A stretch of DNA of 64,000 nt from contig NZ_CADIJL010000017.1 in assembly GCF_902859695.1 (NCBI RefSeq), positions 1 to 64,000 on the forward strand, in the 5' to 3' direction. Both the position numbers and the translations under genes were made by a program. Positions 50,132-58,569 of the stretch are shown here, piece after piece. Under the pieces are notes generated by a model. That model was not told the origin of the DNA. It ran no database searches and was given only the letters and a program-made list of their open reading frames with translations. This stretch comes from Achromobacter ruhlandii. GTDB lineage: Bacteria; Pseudomonadota; Gammaproteobacteria; Burkholderiales; Burkholderiaceae_B. The number at the start of each line of letters is the position of its first letter. Position 1 is the first letter of the stretch.

Positions 50132-51109
50132 TTATTGCAGCTGGATGTTTCCAGCCTGGATGACGTGCGCCCACTTGGCCGTTTCGCTCTTGATGAACGC
50201 GCCGAATTCCTCGGGCGTGCCGCCGCCGGCCTGGCTGCCGGTGTCGGCGATGGCCTTCTGCACGTCGGGTTCCTTCAGGATGCGGTTGAACTCGGCATTG
50301 AGCTTGGCGATGATGGGCGCGGGGGTCCCGGCGGGAGCGACGATGCCCTGCCAGTTGTACGACTCGAAGCCCGGCAGGCCGGATTCGGCCATGGTCGGCA
50401 CGTCCGGCAGCACCGCGAGGCGCTTGGCGGAGGTCACCGCGATCGGGTGGATCTTCTGGCCCTGGATGGCCGGCAGCGCCGAGTAGCCCATCTCGAACAT
50501 CATCGAGATATGGCCGCCCATCAGGTCGGTCGCGGCCAGGCTGCCGCCTTTGTAGGGGACGTGCACGATGTCGATCTTGGCCTGCTCGCGGAACATCTCG
50601 CCGGACAGGTGATGGGCGCCGCCCACGCCGGACGAGCCGAACGACAGCTTGCCCGGCTGCTTCTTGGCCATGGCGATCAGGTCGGCCAGGGTCTTGACCG
50701 GCAGTTCGTTGTTCACGCTCAGCACCAGCGGGCTGTTCTCGATCAGGATGACCGGCGCCAGATCCTTTTGCGGGTTGTACGGCATGTCCTTCATCAGCGA
50801 CGGGTTGACCGCCATCGGCGCCAGGTTGCCGGTGCCGATGGTGTAGCCGTCGGGCGCCGCCTTGGCGATCAGGTTGGTGCCGACCACGCCGCCCGCGCCC
50901 GCCTTGTTCTCGACCACGATCGGCTGGCCCAGCGATTCGCCCAGCTTGCGCGCCAGCAGGCGCACGCGGGTATCGGCAAAGCCGCCCGGGGCGTAGGGCA
51001 CGATCATGGTGATGGGCTTGGCGGGCCAGTCGGCGGCCTGGGCGTGGGCGGTGCCGCTCAGGGCGGCAAAGGCGGCCAGGGCGGCGACCAGGGGGCGTAG
51101 CGATTTCAT
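50132..51109 (-). CDS. Bug family (tripartite tricarboxylate transporter) periplasmic receptor
   Basis: A 325-residue secreted protein with a signal peptide ending AHAQA and the Bug pattern: WPAKPITMIVPYAPGGFADTRVRLLARKL, ENKAGAGGVVGTN, DGYTI, FGSSGVGGAHHLSGEMF, VHVPYKGG and PDVPTMAESGLPGFE. The family binds carboxylated solutes in the periplasm. No TctA/TctB membrane partners are nearby, which is common for the hugely expanded Bug proteins of Bordetella and relatives. Upstream of nitronate monooxygenase, 22 nt after the MFS gene. Confidence 0.93.
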   Translation of the reverse strand: MKSLRPLVAALAAFAALSGTAHAQAADWPAKPITMIVPYAPGGFADTRVRLLARKLGESLGQPIVVENKAGAGGVVGTNLIAKAAPDGYTIGTGNLAPMAVNPSLMKDMPYNPQKDLAPVILIENSPLVLSVNNELPVKTLADLIAMAKKQPGKLSFGSSGVGGAHHLSGEMFREQAKIDIVHVPYKGGSLAATDLMGGHISMMFEMGYSALPAIQGQKIHPIAVTSAKRLAVLPDVPTMAESGLPGFESYNWQGIVAPAGTPAPIIAKLNAEFNRILKEPDVQKAIADTGSQAGGGTPEEFGAFIKSETAKWAHVIQAGNIQLQ

Positions 51110-51130
51110 GCTGGGTGACTCCTCTTTCTC

Positions 51131-52351
51131 TTAATGTGATGGTTCCCGGGAACCGATCGCATTATGCCCAGCGTTGCCGCCCGTGGTGCTGATTTTCCCC
51201 AAGCGCCAGGCCGACAGCGCCAGCAATGCCGCGCCTGCCGCCAGCACTTGCGGCAGCGTGGCGCCCCAGCGCGCGGCGGCGGAGGCCAGCAGCGGCCCCA
51301 CGATCTGGCCGGCGGCGAAGGCCGAGGTCATGACGGCCGCGGCGCGCGGCGCGGCATTGCCGGCCAGCCGCTGCGCCACCAGCATGCCCGATTGCGTGAT
51401 GACCATGAAGGTGCCGCCCACCAGCAGCGCGGCGACGATGATCGCGGCGATGTCGTGCCACAGCGCCACCGCCAGCATGCCCAGCGCCATCAGCGCCTGC
51501 GCGCCGCGCCATACCGTCTTGTCGTCGCGGGCCTGCGCCACGCGCGGCGCCACCAGGCAGGAGAGCGCGGCGGCCAGACCGAACAGCGGCCAGGCCCAGC
51601 CGAACACCGCGGGATCGGGGATGATCTCGCGCGCCATGGCGGGCAGGAAGGTGGCGGGAATGATGTAGCCGGCGCCGAACACGCCGTAATGCAGCGCCAG
51701 GCGGCCGATGCCTGGCGACAGGCGCTCGGGCGCGGGCGCGGCGGCCAGGTGGCGGGCCGGCCCGGGGCGCTTCAGCCCGGGCCAGGCCAGGGCCGACAGC
51801 AGCAGCGCCAGCGCGCCCAGCGCGATCCAGTTTGCGTTGGCGCCAGCGCCGGCGGCCATCAACCCCAGGCAGGCCAGGCCGGTCAGCGCGATGCCCGCGC
51901 CGACGCCGGCGTAGGTGATGGCCGACACCGCTGGCGCGCGCGGGTCGCCCGGGGCGACCGCGCGCGACGCGGCCACGCAGATGAAGGCGCTGGCGCTGCC
52001 ATAGCCCGCCGCCAGCCGCAGCAGGCTCCAGGCCAGGACGCCGTGGAACGCCGGCATGGCCAGCGTCAGCACGGCCACGGCCAGCAGGCTGATGGCCAGC
52101 ATGGCGCGCGGATGGCGCGGCGGCCGCACCGCCGCCGCCAGCGCGCCCAGCAGGTAACCCGCGTAATTGGCCGACGCCAACCAACTGCCCTGAGCCAACG
52201 ACAAGCCGGCTTCCTGCGCCATCAACGGCCAGACCGGCGTGAAGGCGAAGCGGCCGATGCCCATGGCGGCGGCCAGCGCCAGCGCGGCCGGCAAGGCCAG
52301 GCTGAGGGCGCCGCGCGGGGGCGCGGGATCGGGGTGGGCGGCTATTGACAT
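51131..52351 (-). CDS. YbfB/YjiJ family MFS transporter
   Basis: The 406-residue protein (ATG at 52351; a GTG three codons earlier is possible) has about 12 helices. Family markers are LALAAAMGIGRFAFTPVWPLM at helix 1, ANYAGYLLGALAAA and the second-half HYGVFGAGYIIPATFLPAMA. YbfB/YjiJ transporters commonly have a divergent LysR gene, as here. The substrate is unknown; an aromatic or drug-like solute is family-typical. It likely heads an operon with the Bug and nitronate monooxygenase genes (gaps of 21 and 20 nt). Confidence 0.87.
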   Translation of the reverse strand: MSIAAHPDPAPPRGALSLALPAALALAAAMGIGRFAFTPVWPLMAQEAGLSLAQGSWLASANYAGYLLGALAAAVRPPRHPRAMLAISLLAVAVLTLAMPAFHGVLAWSLLRLAAGYGSASAFICVAASRAVAPGDPRAPAVSAITYAGVGAGIALTGLACLGLMAAGAGANANWIALGALALLLSALAWPGLKRPGPARHLAAAPAPERLSPGIGRLALHYGVFGAGYIIPATFLPAMAREIIPDPAVFGWAWPLFGLAAALSCLVAPRVAQARDDKTVWRGAQALMALGMLAVALWHDIAAIIVAALLVGGTFMVITQSGMLVAQRLAGNAAPRAAAVMTSAFAAGQIVGPLLASAAARWGATLPQVLAAGAALLALSAWRLGKISTTGGNAGHNAIGSREPSH

Positions 52352-52381
52352 GGCTCCCACTCTACGGCTGTACTAATATCT

Positions 52382-52412
52382 TGAATAGTGAATTATTCAG
52401 AACATGAGTTCT
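52382..52412. promoter_or_regulatory. Two palindromes in the MFS-LysR divergent region
   Basis: TGAATA-GTGAAT-TATTCA (52382-52399) has the T-N11-A style of a LysR site, and AGAAC-ATGA-GTTCT (52399-52412) adjoins it. Both lie in the 65-bp region between the divergent starts, where a LysR-family regulator would bind to control both genes. Confidence 0.5.
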
Positions 52413-52416
52413 TGAA

Positions 52417-53289
52417 ATGAGAAACTTAGACCTCGACGCGCTGCAGATCTTCAAGGCGGTGGCCGACCACGGCGGTGTGGCGCGCGCCGCGGCCCACTTG
52501 AACCGGGTGCAGTCGAATGTCTCGACCCGCCTCAAGCAGCTGGAAGCGACGCTGGAGGCGCCGCTGTTTCGCCGCCAGAACCGGCGCCTGGTGCTGTCGG
52601 AACAGGGGCGCGTGCTGCTGTCCTACGCCGACCGCATGCTGCGCCTGTCGGCCGAGGCCCAGGCGGCCGTGCGCGACGGCGCGCCGCAGGGCCTGCTGCG
52701 CATCGGCACCATGGAAAGCACGGCCGCGGCGCGCCTGCCCCCTATCCTGGCGGCGTATCACGCGGCCTGGCCGAAGGTGCGGATCGAACTGGTCACGGGC
52801 ACGTCGGGCGCGTTGGCGGCCATGGTGCGCAACTACGAGATCGAGGCCGCCTTCGTGGCGCAGCCCTTCGACGCGCAGGGTCTGGCGCAGCAACCGGCTT
52901 TCGAGGAAGAACTGGCGCTGATCTCGCCGCTGGCCTGGCCCGAGATCCGTGGCCCCAAAGACGTCGGCGATCGCAGTGTCATCGCGTTCGCGGCGGGCTG
53001 CTCGTACCGCCGCATCCTGGAATCCTGGTTCGGCCAGGAAGGCGTGGCGCCGGGCAAGGTGATGGAATTCGCGTCGTACCACGCCATCGTCGCGTGCGTG
53101 GCGGCAGGCTCGGGCGTGGCGATCGTGCCGCGCTCGGTGCTGGCGCTGCTGGGCGCGGAGCCGTCGCTGCGCGTGACGCCGCTGGCTGGCAGGCATGGCC
53201 GCGCGCAGACGCGATTGATCTGGCGCGCGGATGACGAAACGCCTGCATTGCAGGCGTTGCGGCAGCTACTGGCGCAGCGGCGCCAGTAG
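52417..53289 (+). CDS. LysR-type regulator, divergent from the MFS transporter
   Basis: A 290-residue LysR protein: N-terminal HTH FKAVADHGGVARAAAHLNRVQSNVSTRLKQLEATL followed by PLFRRQNRRLVLSEQGRVLL, and an effector domain starting about residue 90 (GLLRIGTMESTAAARLPPIL). The N-terminus matches regulators found beside YbfB-type transporters. Its own start is 65 bp from the MFS gene, with palindromes between them, so it probably controls the MFS-Bug-nitronate monooxygenase operon. Confidence 0.9.
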   Translation: MRNLDLDALQIFKAVADHGGVARAAAHLNRVQSNVSTRLKQLEATLEAPLFRRQNRRLVLSEQGRVLLSYADRMLRLSAEAQAAVRDGAPQGLLRIGTMESTAAARLPPILAAYHAAWPKVRIELVTGTSGALAAMVRNYEIEAAFVAQPFDAQGLAQQPAFEEELALISPLAWPEIRGPKDVGDRSVIAFAAGCSYRRILESWFGQEGVAPGKVMEFASYHAIVACVAAGSGVAIVPRSVLALLGAEPSLRVTPLAGRHGRAQTRLIWRADDETPALQALRQLLAQRRQ

Positions 53290-53306
53290 CCGATGGGGCG
53301 TGGGTA

Positions 53307-53948
53307 TCAGAAGCGGTAGCCGACGCCCAGCGTGGCGACCCACGGGTTGATGCGGGCGGTGCCGATGTGTTCGCCGTTGAGCTTCACCTTGGACTTGATG
53401 TCGATGTAGCGGATGTCGGCGTTCATGAACCAGCGTTCGCTGATCTTGATGTCCGCGCCCAGTTGCGCGGCCACGCCCCAGGAATCGCCCATCTTCAGGT
53501 CGGAACCCTTGAGCGCGCCTTCGGCCTTGGTGTCGAAGAACTTGGTGTAGTTGATGCCGACGCCGATGTAGGGCTGCACCATGCTGTCGGGCAGGATGTG
53601 CCATTGCAGGCTGAGGGTCGGCGGCAATTGCTTGCTGGAGCCGATCTTGCCCAGGCCGCTGCCGCGCACGTCGTGCTGGAACGGCCAGGCGCCCAGCAGT
53701 TCGATGCCGATGTTGCGCGTGGCCATGTAGGCCAGCGTGAAGCTGGGGCGCACGTTGTTGTTGGCGTCGAGCTTGACGGTGCCATCGAGCACCGTGCCGT
53801 TGTTGGACGCGGGGCGTACCTGGGTCGCGCCGACCCGGAACAGGATGTCGCCGGCTTCGTGGGCATGGGCGGGGGCGGCAAGCATCAGGGGGGCGCCGCA
53901 GGCAGTGGCCAGGGCAAGGGCGCGCAGGCGCCGAGACATCGCGAACAT
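53307..53948 (-). CDS. ompW: OmpW family outer-membrane protein
   Basis: A 213-residue protein with a signal peptide ending APAHAHEAG, then the eight-stranded OmpW pattern: GDILFRVGATQVRPASNN, FTLAYMATRNIGIELLGAWPF, LPPTLSLQWHI, VQPYIGVGINYTKFFD, KISERWFMNADIRYIDI, and the C-terminal aromatic WVATLGVGYRF, the outer-membrane insertion signal. OmpW forms a narrow hydrophobic channel for small nonpolar molecules. It converges on the LysR gene upstream. AGAGGA stands just before the ATG. Confidence 0.92.
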   Translation of the reverse strand: MFAMSRRLRALALATACGAPLMLAAPAHAHEAGDILFRVGATQVRPASNNGTVLDGTVKLDANNNVRPSFTLAYMATRNIGIELLGAWPFQHDVRGSGLGKIGSSKQLPPTLSLQWHILPDSMVQPYIGVGINYTKFFDTKAEGALKGSDLKMGDSWGVAAQLGADIKISERWFMNADIRYIDIKSKVKLNGEHIGTARINPWVATLGVGYRF

Positions 53949-54077
53949 TTTCCTCTCTCCGTGTATTGCATGAATGCAGGCATTCAGGTTCGCAGAGGCG
54001 GGAAAAGCGGGCCTTGACGTGTATCAAGCGGCAACGCGGCGCGTGGTAGCGGCGCCACAACTACGTACGAATCGGAC

Positions 54078-54995
54078 TCAACGCAAGTTGTCGGTGCCGC
54101 GCGGCACGGCATAGGCGTGGCGGAAATAATCGCGCACCGCGCGCATCGGGCCGGTGATGTCCGCGCCCTTGCGCCACGCCAGCCCCACGTTCATCGGCGG
54201 GATCGGGTCCTTCAACTGGATGGTCTCGATGCGCCGGCCTTCCAGCGACCACGGCCGATAGACCATGTCCGACAGCACCGCCACGCCGCCGCCGTTGGCC
54301 ACCATGCTGCGCACCGCTTCCACCGACGAAGTGCGCAGGCGCACGTCGGGGCGGAACGGCGTCTCGCTCCAGTACCGCAGCGCGGTGTGCGCGGCCTCGT
54401 CGACGGTCAGCATGATGAACGGTTCATGCGCCACGTCTTCCAGCGTGACGGTGTCGCGCGCCAGCAGCGGATGGCGCGCCGGCACCCACAGCCGCCGCGG
54501 CGAACCGAAGAAGTGCTCGACCGCCAGTTCCGGGTTCACCACGTTCGAGGTCAGCAGCACCGCCATGTCGTAGCGGTGCGCGATCAGGCCTTCCTCGATG
54601 GCGTTGCGGTTGAGCTCGTGCAGCTGGATGTCCAGGTTGGGATAGAGCTGCGACAGGCGCTGCAGGTGGTACGGCAGGAAGTAGCCGATCACGGTATAGG
54701 ACGCCGCCAGCAGCAGGCGCCCGCTCTCGCGCCCGTCGGCGCTGGGCATGCGCAGCGCCTCGTCGACCGACGACAGGATGTTGTAGGCGTGGTTGAGGAA
54801 GCCGCGCCCGGTCTCGGTCAGCGCCACGCCGCTGGCGCTGCGCTGGAACAGCGGCGAGCCCACGATCTCTTCCAGTTCGCGGATGGCGGTGGTGACGGCG
54901 GATTGTGAGATGGCCAGCTGGATCGCCGCCTGCGAGATCTGCCCGAGTTCGGCGGCCGCGACGAAATATTTGAGCTGCCGGAGGGTAAGCGACAT
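54078..54995 (-). CDS. LysR-type regulator, divergent from the pxp operon
   Basis: The 305-residue product has the HTH LRQLKYFVAAAELGQISQAAIQLAISQSAVTTAIRELEEIVG with PLFQRSASGVALTETGR, then an effector domain (GRLLLAASYTVIGYFLPYHLQRLSQLYPNLDIQLHEL). It is transcribed away from pxpA with 258 bp between them, which carry repeated ATCTG motifs. A role in controlling the pxp-biotin carboxylase operon is inferred from position. Confidence 0.9.
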   Translation of the reverse strand: MSLTLRQLKYFVAAAELGQISQAAIQLAISQSAVTTAIRELEEIVGSPLFQRSASGVALTETGRGFLNHAYNILSSVDEALRMPSADGRESGRLLLAASYTVIGYFLPYHLQRLSQLYPNLDIQLHELNRNAIEEGLIAHRYDMAVLLTSNVVNPELAVEHFFGSPRRLWVPARHPLLARDTVTLEDVAHEPFIMLTVDEAAHTALRYWSETPFRPDVRLRTSSVEAVRSMVANGGGVAVLSDMVYRPWSLEGRRIETIQLKDPIPPMNVGLAWRKGADITGPMRAVRDYFRHAYAVPRGTDNLR

Positions 54996-55001
54996 GGCGG
55001 C

Positions 55002-55152
55002 AATATCTGATTAATAGATAGTCAGCCACCAGAATATCTGTTTATCCGCGCCATGGGGGTGCGCCGAATCTCAGGGAAATCCCTGAAATTTCATAGGAAT
55101 CCGGTAATCGCCCTGATTTGGTGCGCAACGCGGGGCATCAAAAATTCAGATA
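55002..55152. promoter_or_regulatory. Repeated TATCTG motifs upstream of the pxp operon
   Basis: TATCT-GATTAAT-AGATA (55004-55020) is a 17-bp palindrome with a 7-bp centre. AATATCTG occurs at 55002-55009 and again at 55033-55040, 31 bp apart or three helical turns, and the complement CAGATA at 55147-55152. The arrangement suits a LysR tetramer bound to separate sites between the divergent LysR and pxpA genes. Confidence 0.5.
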
Positions 55153-55253
55153 ACCATTGATCCGAAAAAAGAACTTTTTATCCCCCGGGCGCTTCGCTAC
55201 TGTGCAGGCATTGCGCGGGCCACCGGCCCGCAAACGGAAGGAGATCCTGTTTC

Positions 55254-56024
55254 ATGAGCAAGGCGACGATAGACCTGAACTCCGATATGGGCGAGGGCTT
55301 TGGTTCCTGGAAGATCGGCGATGACGTGGACGACGCCATCATGCCGCTGATCAGCTCGGCCAACATCGCCACCGGCTTTCACGCCGGCGATCCCAACATC
55401 ATGAACCGCACCGTGGTGATGGCGCGCGAGCATGGCATCGGCATCGGCGCGCATCCCGGCTTTCGCGACCTGGTCGGCTTCGGCCGCCGCGACCTGAACG
55501 AGAACGCCGAGGGCCTGGTCAACGACATCGTCTACCAGGTCGGCGCGCTGCGCGAATTCGCCCGCCTCTATGGCCTGCGGTTGCAGCACGTCAAGCCGCA
55601 TGGCGCGCTCTACATGCGCGCCGCGCGCGATGAAACCCTGTCGCGCCGCCTGGTGCAGACGCTGCGCGACCTGGAGCCCACGCTGATGCTGTATTGCATG
55701 GAGAACTCGCTGACCTGCAAGGTGGCGCGCGAGCTGGGCCTGCCGGTGGTGCGCGAGTTCTACGCGGACCGCGACTACGACGCCAGCGGCTCGATCGTGT
55801 TCACGCGCTACACCCAGGCGCTCGATCCGGAGCAGGTGGCCGACAAGGTGCTGCGCGCGTGCACCGACGGCAAGGTGCGCACCGTGGATGGCCGCGACAT
55901 TCCGATCGGCTTCGACTCCGTCTGCATCCACAGCGACACCCCCGGCGCGCTGGCGCTGGTGCAGGCCACCCGCGCCCGCCTGGAGGCGCACGGCATCCGC
56001 ATCGCGCCGCCGCGGCTGTCCTGA
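55254..56024 (+). CDS. pxpA: LamB/YcsF family protein, 5-oxoprolinase subunit A
   Basis: A 256-residue cytoplasmic protein with the LamB/YcsF signature: [78 protein letters not shown] and the C-terminal [16 protein letters not shown]. PxpA with PxpB and PxpC forms an ATP-dependent 5-oxoprolinase that opens pyroglutamate to glutamate in E. coli and B. subtilis. AAGGAG lies 11 nt before the ATG. It heads an operon that also holds a biotin carrier and a biotin carboxylase. Confidence 0.95.
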   Translation: MSKATIDLNSDMGEGFGSWKIGDDVDDAIMPLISSANIATGFHAGDPNIMNRTVVMAREHGIGIGAHPGFRDLVGFGRRDLNENAEGLVNDIVYQVGALREFARLYGLRLQHVKPHGALYMRAARDETLSRRLVQTLRDLEPTLMLYCMENSLTCKVARELGLPVVREFYADRDYDASGSIVFTRYTQALDPEQVADKVLRACTDGKVRTVDGRDIPIGFDSVCIHSDTPGALALVQATRARLEAHGIRIAPPRLS

Positions 56025-56062
56025 TCCGTCCATCATTCCCATACATTCCAAGGAGAAAACCC

Positions 56063-56305
56063 ATGTCGCAGCAAGAAATCCAGAGCCCCCTGCCCGGCAC
56101 CTTCTATCGCCGTCCCAGTCCCGACGCCGCGCCGTTCGTCGAGGTGGGCGCCGCCATCCAGCCCGGCGACGTGGTCGGCATCGTCGAAGTGATGAAGCAG
56201 TTCAACCAGATCGAGGCCGAGATCGGCGGCGTGGTCGCCGAGATCCTGGTGGCCGACGGCGACCCGGTCGAACCCGGCCAGGCGCTGCTGCGGATCGAGG
56301 GCTGA
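56063..56305 (+). CDS. Minimal biotin carboxyl carrier domain protein
   Basis: An 80-residue protein preceded by AAGGAG (9 nt before the ATG). It is a bare biotinyl domain: SPLPGTFYRRPSPDAAPFVEVGAAIQPGDVVGIVEVMKQFNQIEAEIGG, with predicted biotinylated Lys45 in EVMK, and VVAEILVADGDPVEPGQALLRIE closing the barrel. AccB of acetyl-CoA carboxylase is about twice as long, with an N-terminal Pro/Ala region and a thumb, both missing here. It stands between pxpA and the biotin carboxylase gene and would carry carboxyl groups for the operon's enzyme. Confidence 0.9.
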   Translation: MSQQEIQSPLPGTFYRRPSPDAAPFVEVGAAIQPGDVVGIVEVMKQFNQIEAEIGGVVAEILVADGDPVEPGQALLRIEG

Positions 56306-56308
56306 GGC

Positions 56309-57697
56309 ATGGGCGTGCATTCCTTCTACCGGCCGCGCCGCATCCACACCCTGCTGGTCGCCAACCGCGGCGAGATCGCGCTGCGGGTCATTCGCGCCGC
56401 GCGCGAGCTGGGCATGCGTACGGTGGCGGTCTATAGCGACGCCGACCGCGACGCGCTGGCGGTGCGCCTGGCCGACGCGGCGGTGCACATCGGGCCGGCG
56501 CACGCCACGCGCAGCTATCTGAACGCCGAGGCCCTGTTGGCGGCGGCGCGTGACAGCGGCGCCGACGCGATCCATCCGGGCTATGGCTTCCTGGCCGAGA
56601 ACGCCGACTTCTCGCAGGCCGTGACCGACGCCGGCCTGGTGTTCGTTGGTCCCGACGCCCGCACCATCCGCGGCATGGGCGACAAGGCCGCCGCGCGCGC
56701 CTGCGCCAAGGCGGCGGGCGTGCCCACCGTGCCGGGCAGCGAGGGCGTGGTCGGCTCGCTGGACGAGGCCCTGAGCCACGCGGCGCAGATCGGTTATCCC
56801 CTGATGATCAAGGCGAGTGCCGGCGGCGGCGGACGCGGCATCCGCGTGGCGGCCGACGAGGCGCAGCTGCGCGAGGCCATCCCGATGGCCCAGGCCGAGG
56901 CGCGCGCCGCGTTCGGCGATGGCGGCGTCTACCTGGAGCGATACCTGCCGCGCGCCCGCCATATCGAGGTGCAGGTGCTGGGCGACGGCGAGCGCGCGGT
57001 GCACCTGTTCGAGCGCGAATGCTCGCTGCAGCGCCGCCGCCAGAAGGTGTTCGAGGAAGCGCCGTCGCCGGCGCTGAGCCCCGCGCTGCGCCAGGCGCTG
57101 TGCGAATCGGCGCTGCGCCTGACCGAATCGGTGGGCTATCGCGGCGCCGGCACGCTGGAATACCTGTACGACGAGGCCCGCGGCGAGTTCTACTTCATCG
57201 AGATGAACACGCGTATCCAGGTCGAGCATCCCATCACCGAGGCCATCACCGGCATCGACCTGGTGCGCGAGATGCTGCGCATCGCCGACGGCGAGCCGCT
57301 GCGTTTCAAGCAAGCGGACATCGTCATGCGCGGCGCCGCCATCGAATGCCGCCTGAACGCCGAAGACCCGGCGCGCAACTTCGCGCCCGGCCCCGGCACC
57401 GTGTCGCACGTGCGCTGGCCGGCCGGTCCGGGCGTGCGCATCGACTCGATGGTGTATGCCGGCAGCGTGGTGCCGCCCTATTACGATTCGCTGCTGGCCA
57501 AGTTGATCGTGTGGGACGAGGATCGCGGCGCCGCGCTGGCGCGGATGGCGCGCGCGCTGGATGAAACCGAATTCGAAGGCGTGCCGTCGACGCTGGCCCT
57601 GCACCGCGCCCTGGTGGCCGATGCGGGCGTGCTGGCCGGCGACTATCACACCAACTATCTGGAAAGCTGGATGCAGCAGCGGGAGGGGACCCAATGA
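56309..57697 (+). CDS. Biotin carboxylase (AccC-like) linked to the pxp genes
   Basis: A 462-residue ATP-grasp biotin carboxylase: VANRGEIALRVIRAA, HPGYGFLAENADF, the glycine-rich ATP lid GGGGRG (residues 172-177), HIEVQVLGD, ERECSLQRRRQKVFEEAPSP, EMNTRIQVEHP with the metal-binding Glu and catalytic Arg, and ECRLNAEDP. All core residues are retained, so it should carboxylate biotin with bicarbonate and ATP. It has about nine extra N-terminal residues versus AccC. Three nt after the carrier gene and overlapping pxpB, so it is part of a specific enzyme, not a housekeeping accBC. Confidence 0.95.
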   Translation: MGVHSFYRPRRIHTLLVANRGEIALRVIRAARELGMRTVAVYSDADRDALAVRLADAAVHIGPAHATRSYLNAEALLAAARDSGADAIHPGYGFLAENADFSQAVTDAGLVFVGPDARTIRGMGDKAAARACAKAAGVPTVPGSEGVVGSLDEALSHAAQIGYPLMIKASAGGGGRGIRVAADEAQLREAIPMAQAEARAAFGDGGVYLERYLPRARHIEVQVLGDGERAVHLFERECSLQRRRQKVFEEAPSPALSPALRQALCESALRLTESVGYRGAGTLEYLYDEARGEFYFIEMNTRIQVEHPITEAITGIDLVREMLRIADGEPLRFKQADIVMRGAAIECRLNAEDPARNFAPGPGTVSHVRWPAGPGVRIDSMVYAGSVVPPYYDSLLAKLIVWDEDRGAALARMARALDETEFEGVPSTLALHRALVADAGVLAGDYHTNYLESWMQQREGTQ

Positions 57698-58569
57698 CGG
57701 TGCGATACACCCATGGCGGCGATGAATTCATCTTCGCCGAGATCAGCGAATCGATGTCGCTGGCGGCGTTCTTCAAGGGCATGGCGATCACGCGCGCGCT
57801 GCGCGAACGCGCCGTGCCCGGCGTCAGCGAGATCTGCCCGGCCAACGCTTCGTACCAGATCCGCTACGACCCCGAGCAGGTCGCGCCCGAGGCCATGCTG
57901 GCCATCCTGCGCGAGATCGAGGCCACCATCGATCTGGACAACCTGCGGCTCGACACCCGCGTCATCCAGGTGCCGGTGCTCTACAACGACCCCTGGACCC
58001 ACGAGACGCTGATGCGCTTTCGCGAGCGCCACCAGGACCCGGACTCGACCGACCTGGAATACGCCGCGCGCATCAACGGCTTTGCCGATACCGATGCATT
58101 CATCGCCGCGCATTCCAGCGCGCCGTGGTTCGTGTCGATGGTCGGCTTCGTGGCCGGGCTGCCGTTCATGTTCCAGATGGTCGAACGTGACCGCCAGCTG
58201 GAAGTGCCCAAGTACCTACGGCCGCGCACCGACACGCCCAAGCACACGGTGGGACATGGCGGTTGCTTCGCCTGCATCTATTCCGTGCGCGGCGCGGGCG
58301 GCTATCAGATGTTCGGCGTGACGCCCGCGCCGATCTTCGAGCCCGCGCAGCGCCAGGCGCACCTGCGTGACTCGATGGTGTTCTTCCGTCCCGGGGACAT
58401 CGTCAAGTTCAAGCCGATCAGCCGCGCCGAGTACGACGCCGCGGTGGCGCGGGTCGAGGCCGGCACCTTCCAGCTCGACATCCGTCCCGTGTCGTTCTCG
58501 CTGTCCGAATTCATGGCGGCGCCCGACCAGTACAACGCCCGCCTTCTGGAGACGCTCCATGTCGCATGA
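57694..58569 (+). CDS. pxpB: KipI/AHS1 family protein, 5-oxoprolinase subunit B
   Basis: The 291-residue protein overlaps the carboxylase gene by 4 nt. It carries allophanate-hydrolase subunit 1 motifs: FIFAEISESMSLAAFFKGMAI, IQVPVLYNDPWT, GFVAGLPFMFQM and CFACIYSVRGAGGYQMFGVTPAPIF, where canonical KipI proteins have GGY-x-IG-x-TP. It is somewhat longer than B. subtilis KipI (about 240). AHS1 plus AHS2 form the cyclophilin-like catalytic unit of PxpBC and, in urea carboxylase, the carboxyltransferase. Confidence 0.93.
   Translation: MTVRYTHGGDEFIFAEISESMSLAAFFKGMAITRALRERAVPGVSEICPANASYQIRYDPEQVAPEAMLAILREIEATIDLDNLRLDTRVIQVPVLYNDPWTHETLMRFRERHQDPDSTDLEYAARINGFADTDAFIAAHSSAPWFVSMVGFVAGLPFMFQMVERDRQLEVPKYLRPRTDTPKHTVGHGGCFACIYSVRGAGGYQMFGVTPAPIFEPAQRQAHLRDSMVFFRPGDIVKFKPISRAEYDAAVARVEAGTFQLDIRPVSFSLSEFMAAPDQYNARLLETLHVA

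Noticed and set aside
56817-57564. Arg/Ala-rich frames overlapping the biotin carboxylase
   Set aside because: These are frame-shifted readings of the carboxylase gene, whose own frame carries every family motif without interruption.
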